Shown here: positions 1 through 7,815 of the stretch, piece after piece
How positions within the stretch are numbered: position 1 is the stretch's first letter
How the letters are laid out: every line of letters begins with the position of its first letter
Assembly: GCF_030817495.1 (NCBI RefSeq)
Contig: NZ_JAUSZK010000002.1
Span: 1 to 63,517, forward strand
Length of the DNA stretch: 63,517 nt
Direction: 5' to 3'
From: Streptomyces sp. V3I7
GTDB taxonomy: Bacteria > Actinomycetota > Actinomycetes > Streptomycetales > Streptomycetaceae
Notes under the pieces: generated by a model
Databases searched by the model: none
The model's input: only the letters and a program-made list of their open reading frames with translations
What the model was told of the DNA's origin: nothing
Program-made: the position numbers and the translations under genes

Positions 1-336
1 TGACGCGGCGGTCGCCGTGGTGATCGGATACGGCGGGCGGCCCCGCAGCGTGGGCCAGTCCCGGGTCAGGCGGGCGCCCTTCGGGGTGAGATACCAGACT
101 CGGCTGCGATGCGACTGAGGCAGCACGACGAAGGCGATCAGGCGTTCGGCGAGCAGATTGTTCAGCTGTTCCGAGACCGACTGGCGGGAGCGGTCGGGGC
201 GGAGCAGGACATGCAGTTGATGGGTGGAGGCCATGCGGTGCTGCGCGAGTGTGGCCAGGAGTTGATGTGCGAGAGGCTCGGTGGGGCTGGGCGTGAAGCC
301 CGCGGCCGCACCGGCTTTGGAACGGGTGGTGGTCAT
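1..336 (-). CDS. Replication-relaxation family protein, N-terminal part (runs off the window)
   Basis: The first 112 codons are present; the rest lies beyond position 1. The product starts MTTTRSKAG and carries a winged-helix-like segment followed by the motif VWYLTPKGARLTRD and GRPPYPIT. It aligns along its length with the protein encoded at 20804-21709 (NVWYLTKEGARLTRD, GRPPYPIT), so the two are paralogues. Family members occur on Streptomyces plasmids and are thought to bind DNA in plasmid replication or transfer; the exact role is not established. The ATG overlaps the stop of the preceding ATPase gene (ATGA), and AAGGAG lies 6 bases upstream, so it belongs to the transfer operon. Confidence 0.8.
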   Translation of the reverse strand, partial: MTTTRSKAGAAAGFTPSPTEPLAHQLLATLAQHRMASTHQLHVLLRPDRSRQSVSEQLNNLLAERLIAFVVLPQSHRSRVWYLTPKGARLTRDWPTLRGRPPYPITTATAAS

Positions 337-2954
337 TCGTACTCCTTCGACAGGGCAGGGCCAGCACCGGTGGAGCTGTGCTCGGCGAGGAAGGCGGTGG
401 CGCGGCCGAGTTGTTCGGCAGCACGCTGGGTGAGTTGGCTGAGGGGGAGTGCGCAGGCGTTCGCGTGGGCGGCCTGTTCCAGCGCGGGGACCTTCTTGGG
501 GCGGGCCAGGCCGGAGAAGACGGCGTCGAGATACGGTCCGCGCAGCTGCACCGGGCCGATGCGGCGCCCGCGTACGTTCATGGAGACGTAGTGCTCGAAT
601 CGCTCCATCGTGGCCACCTGGTCAGGGCTGGGTTCCTCACCCCACTCCGCGGTGATCGGGGCGATCGCCGACCGCGACCCGGCGGTGGTGGCCAGCGTGG
701 ACGCGTTCTGCACCAGCGACAGCCGCACCGGGCCTGGCAGACGCGCCAGCAACTGCGTCATCCCGTGGACCTGGCACTGGTACTTGCGGAAGTCCTCGAA
801 CATGCTCGCGATGGTCTCGGGGGCCGCGCCGGTCAGCGTGATCAGCTCGTCGAAGTACGCCCGGAACGGCACACGCTGGTCCTCGGGGGTGTCGCGCCGG
901 GAACGCACCGCTCGGAGCAGGTCCCGGGCCAGCAGGGCGGTCAGCAGCCGGTCGGTGGGGCCGTTCCCGCCCGGGCACACCCACACGATCATCCGGGAGT
1001 CCATCGCCGCGCGAATGTTGTAGACCCCGATCGGCTGACCGAGGAACGCGCGAGTCACTGGGTTGGCGGCCAGCCGTGCGATCGGGTTGAGCACCACGGC
1101 GAACGCGTCCGGCGGCAGGGTGGGGAACACCACCTGCCACCAGGACCGGGTTTCCTCGTCGAGCCGCTCCGCTACTGCCGCGAGGGCTGTCTTGCGGAAC
1201 GCGGCATCGGTGAGGAGCGCCCGCACATGGAAGATCGTGGCCTGGTCCTCGGGACGGCCTGCCCGGCAGGCCGCCTCGTTGACCGCCACCAGGACCGTCA
1301 AAGCGGCCGTCAGGATGGTGATCGCCCGCGGTGCGGTGGCGTCGTCCCAGCCGAGCGCCGAAGCGTAGGCGTCGGCGATCGCCTCGACGACCTCGTGGGC
1401 GGGCTGGCCCTGGTGCATGCCGATCGGATTCCACGAACTCACCCGCGGCGACGGACCCAGACCGTTCAGGTCGATCAGCGCGATCCGCTCCATGAGCGTC
1501 TCGTGCGCCAGGAACGTCGTGGCCCGCGGCCAGGAGTCGCGGTGAGGGTCGACGAACATCAGCCCGCCCCCGGCATGAGCCCAGCCGATCGCCTGCGCCA
1601 AGGCGCGCTCCGTCTTGCCGCCGCCGGCCTTGCCCACCCCGACCTCGAAGAGCGTCTCCTCGGAATGGGTGGCGACCAGGCGCTCCCGACCGTCCGGGCC
1701 GCGGTAGATGCCCTGCAGCAGCAACGCCGGGTCGCCGAAGGCGAACGTCGGCAGGTCACCGGCAAGCAGCGGTAGCCGGCAGTACACGGTGGGCGGCTTG
1801 AGCAGGCCGGTCAGCTCCTCCAACCGCACCCAGTTCGCACGGGGAGGCTGACAGTGCCCCAGCGTCCAGCGCCGTTCGAAACCACTACGCGAGGGCCAGT
1901 GGTCTGCGCCGAGCCGCCACGGCCCCAGGCGCCAGCCTCTTATGGCCCACCGGGAGCGGCCGCCGAATACATCGAACGCGGCCTGGAGCTGAGCGAGCCG
2001 GGCCTGGGCGCGGCCTTCGGTGTTCGATGCGCACATCACGAGGAGCTGCACCCGCACGAGGTGGTCGTCCTCGGCGAGCTTGCCCAGGGCCTCCGCCGGA
2101 TCCACCCGGCGCGGCACGGGCGGCATGACCAGCCGCCTCCCGGCCGCCGGGCCGGGCTGGTTACTGAGCAGCTGCTGCAACTGCCATCCCAGGGAGTCCT
2201 CGATGCCGCTGGCGTCCTGCCGCAGCCAGCGGGCGGAGCGCTGCGCTTCCCGCCGCTCTTTGCGGCGTGCGGTGCTCATCAGCTGCTGGCGGCGTGCCCG
2301 CAACTCCCACTTGGGGGCGCGCTGGATGTCGAGCCGGATCTCGGCGAGATCGCCGAGTTCAGCGCGCAGGTCGGACACGGCGTCGACGAGCGGCTGGAGC
2401 GGGTCGGGATTGAGGGGGACCTCCCGCAGCGGGGAGATGAGTTTGCCGCGCAGAATGAACTCGGCTCTGACGGTGTGTTCGCGCGGCTTGTCGACGATCG
2501 GCCGTGCCTGGCTGACGGTGACGTTCGGCCCGAACGGCGTCATGGTCAGGAGCCGTTCCCCGCCGACTGGTCCTTCGATGCGGTAGCGCAGGGGGCTGGA
2601 GCCGTCCGCGCGCAACCGGATCTGCACGCTCTTCGCCCTCCGCGGCGCCCACCAGGGCATCGCCGTGGAGGCGCGGGCGAGCTGCACGCCACGGCGGAAG
2701 ATTTCCTCCAGTCCGGGGGCGAAGTGCCGATTGGGAACGAGTTCGAGGGCCATGCGTTCGGCCGAGGCGCGCGCCGCGAGATGCCGTACGACGGCTTCGC
2801 TCGCGCCCCAGAAGACGGCGATGACCAGGGCGAGAAGATACCAGTGGCCGTAGAGCCAGTCGACCGTGCTGGACACACCTTTGAGCAGGTCGAGTACCTG
2901 TGCGGAGGCCGGCTCATCGGCCCGGCTGGTCAGGGACGAGGCTGCGGCGTCCAC
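333..2954 (-). CDS. VirD4/TraG-like conjugation ATPase (type IV coupling protein)
   Basis: A protein of 873 aa. One membrane segment lies near residues 25-45 (YLLALVIAVFWG), followed by a long soluble part with Walker A GKAGGGKT near the middle, a following FVDPH strand and a Walker B-like AYFDELITL. This matches actinobacterial TraG/VirD4-like ATPases that bring transfer DNA to the secretion channel; a FtsK/HerA-type motor is the broader class. I chose the GTG at 2954 because GGGAGGAG stands 7 bases upstream; longer forms lack a site. The start overlaps the upstream gene by 25 bases and the stop overlaps the next ATG. An alternative is a second VirB4-like motor, but the true VirB4 is at 7812-10502. 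Confidence 0.8.
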   Translation of the reverse strand: MDAAASSLTSRADEPASAQVLDLLKGVSSTVDWLYGHWYLLALVIAVFWGASEAVVRHLAARASAERMALELVPNRHFAPGLEEIFRRGVQLARASTAMPWWAPRRAKSVQIRLRADGSSPLRYRIEGPVGGERLLTMTPFGPNVTVSQARPIVDKPREHTVRAEFILRGKLISPLREVPLNPDPLQPLVDAVSDLRAELGDLAEIRLDIQRAPKWELRARRQQLMSTARRKERREAQRSARWLRQDASGIEDSLGWQLQQLLSNQPGPAAGRRLVMPPVPRRVDPAEALGKLAEDDHLVRVQLLVMCASNTEGRAQARLAQLQAAFDVFGGRSRWAIRGWRLGPWRLGADHWPSRSGFERRWTLGHCQPPRANWVRLEELTGLLKPPTVYCRLPLLAGDLPTFAFGDPALLLQGIYRGPDGRERLVATHSEETLFEVGVGKAGGGKTERALAQAIGWAHAGGGLMFVDPHRDSWPRATTFLAHETLMERIALIDLNGLGPSPRVSSWNPIGMHQGQPAHEVVEAIADAYASALGWDDATAPRAITILTAALTVLVAVNEAACRAGRPEDQATIFHVRALLTDAAFRKTALAAVAERLDEETRSWWQVVFPTLPPDAFAVVLNPIARLAANPVTRAFLGQPIGVYNIRAAMDSRMIVWVCPGGNGPTDRLLTALLARDLLRAVRSRRDTPEDQRVPFRAYFDELITLTGAAPETIASMFEDFRKYQCQVHGMTQLLARLPGPVRLSLVQNASTLATTAGSRSAIAPITAEWGEEPSPDQVATMERFEHYVSMNVRGRRIGPVQLRGPYLDAVFSGLARPKKVPALEQAAHANACALPLSQLTQRAAEQLGRATAFLAEHSSTGAGPALSKEYE

Positions 2955-3592
2955 GTGGAAGCTCCTCCCTTTTCCGAGATCGTGTGGGTGAAGTAGAGGT
3001 CGGTGATGCGGCCGTCGGTGTAGGTGCCGCCTCGGTCGGTGCCCGCCCACACCAGGTGCACGACCGCCCGGCCAGGAGCGCTGTCCCGGCGGGCAACGGC
3101 GGCCTGCACGCGGAACCGGGCAGAGGCGAACGCCGGGGCCACCGTCTGATCGGTGCCGCCGAAGAACTCCGGCCACCTCGCACGGCCGACCCCGGTGGCA
3201 TCCGCTGCCAGCAGCTCGCGGCCCGCGGCGAGCAACTCCTGCTCGTCGCCAGCGGGAAGGTCTGAGGGCCAGGCCGCCTCGAGCGTCCTCTGAATCTCCC
3301 GGTCACCGGCAACGCCCTCCCCATGCGGCGGCAGTGCCGACGCGCCGGCCAGATCCGACGGCGAGGAGGAGGCGGCGGAGAGAGGCGCGGGCGTGCCGGT
3401 CTCCGCCGGGCCCGAGCGAACCGCAGGTGCTGAGGCGGTGGCTGGGGCCGGGGCAGTGGCGGTCGGGGACGCCGGAGAGGAGGGACGACTCGTTGCGCCG
3501 GGGGCCACGCACAGGAAGAACAGCCCCGTCACGGCCAGGACGACGGCGGTGACAAACAGCAGGCGCGGCGAGCGCGGTACGGATGTGGTCAT
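2930..3592 (-). CDS. Membrane-anchored conjugation operon protein, unknown function
   Basis: A protein of 220 aa. An N-terminal membrane anchor (about residues 11-30, LLFVTAVVLAVTGLFFLCVA) is followed by an Ala/Pro/Ser/Thr-rich linker to about residue 85 and a small extracytoplasmic domain containing VHLVWAGTDR and DLYFTHTIS. No family was recognised. Its position between the cell-wall hydrolase (ATGA overlap at 3589-3592) and the coupling ATPase suggests an envelope part of the transfer apparatus. The Pro/Ala linker is typical of proteins that cross the thick Gram-positive wall. Confidence 0.65.
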   Translation of the reverse strand: MTTSVPRSPRLLFVTAVVLAVTGLFFLCVAPGATSRPSSPASPTATAPAPATASAPAVRSGPAETGTPAPLSAASSSPSDLAGASALPPHGEGVAGDREIQRTLEAAWPSDLPAGDEQELLAAGRELLAADATGVGRARWPEFFGGTDQTVAPAFASARFRVQAAVARRDSAPGRAVVHLVWAGTDRGGTYTDGRITDLYFTHTISEKGGASTWTPQPRP

Positions 3593-4740
3593 AGCAGGCG
3601 GGCTCCTCCCGCGAAACCGGACATTGCAGCCACCGCGTCCAGGCGTACGACCGTGCCGGGCCGGGCAGCGTTGATCATCTGGCCGCCGCCGACGTAGATC
3701 CCGACGTGGTAGATCGTCGCGTCCCGTCCAGGGGCGTAGGCGTAGAAGACGAGGTCACCCGCTTTGAGGGCGCTCGTTCCGAGGCTGGCGGGGATCCGCT
3801 GCCCCACCCCGGCCTGCGCGGCCGCGGTGCGCGGCAGCGTGACACCGGCCTTGGCGAAGGCGTATGTGGTCAGCCCGGAGCAGTCGAAGCCCTTGATGCT
3901 CGTACCGCTCTTGCCGCTGGGGGAGCAGCAGGACCCGTACGACTTGCCGCTCGCAGTGCCGCCGCCCCAGGAGTAGGGCACCCCGCGTTGGGAGAGCGCC
4001 GCCTCGATCACACCGCGGGCCTTCCCGGACACGTTCTTCAGGTCCGGGTCCTTGGAGGCCGCCGTGTACTGGTCGATCCAGCCGAGCACGTTGGAGACGT
4101 ACTCGCTGGAGTGGTTGTACTGCAGGATCGCGGCCGTGAGCTGGGAACGCTTCGCCAGGTCACGCCCGTTGCCGCACAGGTAGATCGCGGCGCCGAGGGC
4201 GGCGTCGTCTGCGTTGTGCGGATCAGCCGTCTTGTCCCCACTGGCGTCCCTGCCAGTGCGCTCCCAGGTAGAGGGCAGGAACTGGAAGGGGCCCACCGCG
4301 CGTTCACCGTTCGCGGTGCCGTCCCAGCGGCCGTTGTCGCTGTCCGGGAGCGCGGTGGTGTTGCCACCCTGGCCGGAGCCGTTGAGAAGGACGCCGTAGA
4401 TCTTGGGGCGGATGTCTCCGTTGTCGGCGATGTTGCGTCCGATGACGTGGTTGGACTCGACCTTGGCGATCCCGGCGAGGATCGGCCAGCGCATGCCCCG
4501 GCACCGGGGGGCGTACCGGCCGACCTGCTGCACGCCCTTCTGGTACGCGCTCAGCATGCGCGGCGGGATATCCGCAGCCGTGCCGCCTTCGGCGATCCCA
4601 CCGTCGCCCTGCGCACCGCTCTTCAGCACGACGTACGCGCTGATCGCATTCCCTACCGGGGCAGCACAGCACACCGCGGCGAATAACAGCAGCAGCACCA
4701 CACACCCCCACCGCGCCCTACGGCGCCGGGCCGGCCTCAC
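3589..4740 (-). CDS. Bifunctional lytic transglycosylase / NlpC-P60 peptidase of the conjugation system
   Basis: A protein of 383 aa with an N-terminal membrane segment (residues about 11-28). It is followed by a lytic transglycosylase domain (ILAGIAKVESNH, with the catalytic Glu; GPFQFLPSTWE) and a C-terminal NlpC/P60 domain (FDCSGLTTYAF with catalytic Cys; YHVGIYVG with His). Such two-domain enzymes (VirB1/TcpG-like) open peptidoglycan locally so the secretion channel can be built. Its ATG overlaps the stop of the VirB6-like gene and its stop overlaps the next start, so translation is coupled throughout. Confidence 0.9.
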   Translation of the reverse strand: MRPARRRRARWGCVVLLLLFAAVCCAAPVGNAISAYVVLKSGAQGDGGIAEGGTAADIPPRMLSAYQKGVQQVGRYAPRCRGMRWPILAGIAKVESNHVIGRNIADNGDIRPKIYGVLLNGSGQGGNTTALPDSDNGRWDGTANGERAVGPFQFLPSTWERTGRDASGDKTADPHNADDAALGAAIYLCGNGRDLAKRSQLTAAILQYNHSSEYVSNVLGWIDQYTAASKDPDLKNVSGKARGVIEAALSQRGVPYSWGGGTASGKSYGSCCSPSGKSGTSIKGFDCSGLTTYAFAKAGVTLPRTAAAQAGVGQRIPASLGTSALKAGDLVFYAYAPGRDATIYHVGIYVGGGQMINAARPGTVVRLDAVAAMSGFAGGARLL

Positions 4741-7457
4741 TCACCCTCACCGCTCTCGCCACGCTCACGTCCCCGCTCACGGTGCAGCCGTTCCGCGTCG
4801 CGGGCGGTCCTGCGCATCAGCTCCTGGAACCGGGCCCGCGCCTGGTCACGGCTGCTCGCGCGCCCGCCTCCGGGAAGAAGCGGCCCCGGACTTGCCGGGC
4901 TGGGGGGCGTACCGTCTTCGATCCGCGCTCGGGATGGTGACGGCGCGGTGGCGGGCCGTGCTGAAGCCGGTCTCGTACCGCCGGTGGAGCGGCTCGACCC
5001 ACCCGTCGAGCTGGAGGAGCTGGTAGGACGCGGGCCCGAGGCCGCCGTGGTCGGCAGGCGACGGCCTGCGAACGGGCCGGGCCCGCCGCTGTCGTCCGTG
5101 TCCTCCCGCAGGACGCGGGACGCATGACGTCCAGCCTCCGTCCAGGCCCGGCCGTCCTCGCGGATGGTGTTGCCCCACACCCGTACCTGCTGGCGGGCAT
5201 CGTGGGAGTAGCGGGATCCTCCCGCCCGGGCACGCCGGACGTTGGCCGGCAAGCCGGCCGTCGCTCCGTACGCGGTGCGGCCGCCCCGGTGGAGGATGCG
5301 GTATCCGCGGAAGCGGACCAGCCGGTTGTGGGCGCGCGTCGACAACAGCGTCCGATCGCTGCTCTGGTCATGCAGCACCCGGCCGGAGTCCCGGTCGACG
5401 ATCTGCCCTTGCTCGTTGCGGTACCGGTCGGGCGGCCCGCCAGGGCGACGAGGCCCGGTGCCGGCGGGATCGCCGTCTCCGTCATCCCACGGGCCGCCCG
5501 TTCCCGGATCCCCGTCGGCAGTGGGCTTGCGCCACTTCTCCAACTGCTCCTTGTCCGGACGGCGGCCGATCAGCAGCCAGTGCGCCCCCTTGGCGCCGAG
5601 CCGTGCTCCCAGCCCGCCCACGGCCGCGGCCGCGGTGAGCGGGGCCAGGCCACGCCCGGCCTCGGCCGTGGCATCAGCGAAGACCGCGCCCGTGTCCACC
5701 GGCATGCCCGCGCCGTCGAGGAGAGAGGAGAGCGCACCCATCAGCCGCTGCCGGGTGCCGAGCATCCCGAACCGGCCGCCCCCGCCGCCGAAGGCGCGAA
5801 GCCCGCTGCTGTAACCGCCCATGGCTGCGGGGGAGTTCATGGCGAGCGCGGCACCGAGCTCGGAGGTGTCGCCCGGCATGTGGGTGCCGCCGACCTTCGC
5901 GTAGCGCATCCGCATGGCCATGCGGTGGCCGAAGGAGGTGATGCCGGTCAGCAGCCTGCGGTGTCCGGCCGCTCCGGCGATGGCCAGCACGTCGATCAGC
6001 AGGATCCGCTCGACCATCAGGTCGGGCCCGTTGGTGATGGTGGCGTCGATAGCGATGCCGAAGAACGGCACGAATGCGCAGACCCCGACCATGGCAAGGA
6101 CGGCGATGCCCCACAGCGACAGCCACTTCCACACCGACTGGCGGGCGGGCCCGGGCAGCATGCCGGCGACGAAGGTGACGCCGCCCGCGGCCGCGGCCCC
6201 TGTGCAGACGCCCTGGGTGCCCAGCAGCACGATGGCGCTGGACAGGAGCATTCCGCAGATGAACAGCGCGGCAACGAGCAGCAGGCCGGCGCCGCCGACC
6301 CGCCACCAGGTGGGCTTGTCCGCGTAGGCGGCGCACGATTTGCCGACCGGGCCGGCCTTCTTCAGGTCGTCGAGGAACGCTTCGAACGCGCGGTCTTCGT
6401 CGGTGACGACCGCGTTGGACGTGTCGAGGAGCTCACCCCCGGGGGCGAGCGACGGAAGGCCTTCCGCGCTGGGCGGCGTGGGCGGCGCGTCCCCGTCGAC
6501 GCCGCGCTGGCAGTACTGCTTGGCCGGTCCGTAGATCTTGCTGCAGGTGTCCTTCGCCTTCTCCGAGGGAGCCGAGGCCGAGGTCGGCATGTAGCCGCCG
6601 GTGATCCATTTCAGGTGGACGGCGTAGGCCTTGCGGTCGGCAGGCTTGGCGGGGTCGAGGATGCGGCCGTACTGCAGGAGCATGAAGGGCTTGACGATCA
6701 GGGCGTTGGTGAGGGAGTCCTGGATCGGGCGGGCCACTTCGGCAGCAGAGACGGGTCCCTCACCTTCCCGTTCCAGGCACTTGAGTTCGGCGTTGCCCGC
6801 CATGCCGTCGCACGGCCCCTTGCTGGCGATCTTGCCGCCCCAGTCGTAGGAGTTGACGCTCTGCTGAGCGACCTCGGCGGCCACCTGCTGCCCCTGGCCC
6901 AGGGGCCCGTCCTGGGCGAGCAGGTAGTCGGGTCGGACGAACGCGGAGGCGGCGAACGCCCCGATCAGCAGGGTCAGGAAGATTTCGCCCAGGCCGCGGC
7001 CGACCCGACCACGCACGATCATGAAACCGGCGAACACGAACGCCCAGGCCAGCAGCAGCCCCTTCAGCCCGAGCGTGTCGACGACCACGCTGGTGTAGGT
7101 GTCGGCGACCTTCTGCGCCGGACGGATGAGGATCTTCAGCAGCGGAAACCTGAACGCCAGCTCGATGGCCCAGCCCGCCAGACCGACCAACAGCCTGATG
7201 AACGTGAACAGACCAGACAAAGCAAAGGACAGGGCCTGCGTCTTGAAGGCGACGATCGAGCCACCCGAAGAGCTCAGCTCGTAGCCGTCGATCGGCACCC
7301 CCTCGGAGGAGGTGATGTTCAGCGGAGAGAGCAGATCACCGGTCTCGCCGCTGCTGCTCGCCGCGTACACCACCTGGCTGTTCACCACGACGAACACTCC
7401 TGCCAACAGCGCGGCGAAGCCCGCCGAGCGCACGGTGCCACGATCGGGACGGAACAC
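4737..7457 (-). CDS. VirB6/TrbL-like polytopic membrane protein
   Basis: A protein of 906 aa. An N-terminal signal or anchor segment (FAALLAGVFVVVNSQVVYA) is followed by several hydrophobic segments between about residues 60 and 520, then a hydrophilic, Gly/Arg/Pro-rich C-terminal third. This is the layout of actinobacterial VirB6/TrbL-like channel components. I chose the GTG at 7457, one base after the upstream stop, because the longer reading overlaps the previous gene in another frame and has no ribosome site. It probably forms the inner-membrane channel for transfer DNA. Confidence 0.75.
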   Translation of the reverse strand: MFRPDRGTVRSAGFAALLAGVFVVVNSQVVYAASSSGETGDLLSPLNITSSEGVPIDGYELSSSGGSIVAFKTQALSFALSGLFTFIRLLVGLAGWAIELAFRFPLLKILIRPAQKVADTYTSVVVDTLGLKGLLLAWAFVFAGFMIVRGRVGRGLGEIFLTLLIGAFAASAFVRPDYLLAQDGPLGQGQQVAAEVAQQSVNSYDWGGKIASKGPCDGMAGNAELKCLEREGEGPVSAAEVARPIQDSLTNALIVKPFMLLQYGRILDPAKPADRKAYAVHLKWITGGYMPTSASAPSEKAKDTCSKIYGPAKQYCQRGVDGDAPPTPPSAEGLPSLAPGGELLDTSNAVVTDEDRAFEAFLDDLKKAGPVGKSCAAYADKPTWWRVGGAGLLLVAALFICGMLLSSAIVLLGTQGVCTGAAAAGGVTFVAGMLPGPARQSVWKWLSLWGIAVLAMVGVCAFVPFFGIAIDATITNGPDLMVERILLIDVLAIAGAAGHRRLLTGITSFGHRMAMRMRYAKVGGTHMPGDTSELGAALAMNSPAAMGGYSSGLRAFGGGGGRFGMLGTRQRLMGALSSLLDGAGMPVDTGAVFADATAEAGRGLAPLTAAAAVGGLGARLGAKGAHWLLIGRRPDKEQLEKWRKPTADGDPGTGGPWDDGDGDPAGTGPRRPGGPPDRYRNEQGQIVDRDSGRVLHDQSSDRTLLSTRAHNRLVRFRGYRILHRGGRTAYGATAGLPANVRRARAGGSRYSHDARQQVRVWGNTIREDGRAWTEAGRHASRVLREDTDDSGGPGPFAGRRLPTTAASGPRPTSSSSSTGGSSRSTGGTRPASARPATAPSPSRARIEDGTPPSPASPGPLLPGGGRASSRDQARARFQELMRRTARDAERLHRERGRERGESGEGE

Positions 7458-7458
7458 G

Positions 7459-7815
7459 TCAGCGCCGCCTCCGCCCAGCAGTGCTCCGGCGCCGCCACAC
7501 CACGAGAGCCGACAGACCGACCCCGGCCGGCACCAACCTCCAGGCCGAGCCCGCGGAACTGTGATGCTCGGCGGAGGCGAAGGCCGTTTCACCGCGCTTG
7601 CAGTACTCCTTGGCCGGACCCACGATCCGGGCACACCGCTCCTGGTGCGCGCCGCGGCCGTCGGCGGCGAAGGCCTGCCCCGTGCCCGGCCACCACGTCT
7701 GAGGCACGCCCGCCCCCATCGCCAAGACGAGCACGCCGGCCGCGACAGCGAGCACGGGCAGGAGAGTTGCTGCCGCGCCCCAGCGCCGGGATCGGCCCCA
7801 GGAATCAGAGGTCAC
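7459..7815 (-). CDS. Small membrane protein of the conjugation operon
   Basis: A protein of 118 aa with a hydrophobic segment near residues 13-35 and another near residues 90-108, and between them a stretch with CARIVGPAKEYCKRGE. A very similar Cys pair (CSKIYGPAKQYCQRG) occurs inside the VirB6-like neighbour encoded just downstream. The shared motif suggests that this small protein is a domain duplicate or partner of the channel protein. The start overlaps the VirB4 stop (ATGA). Confidence 0.65.
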   Translation of the reverse strand: MTSDSWGRSRRWGAAATLLPVLAVAAGVLVLAMGAGVPQTWWPGTGQAFAADGRGAHQERCARIVGPAKEYCKRGETAFASAEHHSSAGSAWRLVPAGVGLSALVVWRRRSTAGRRRR

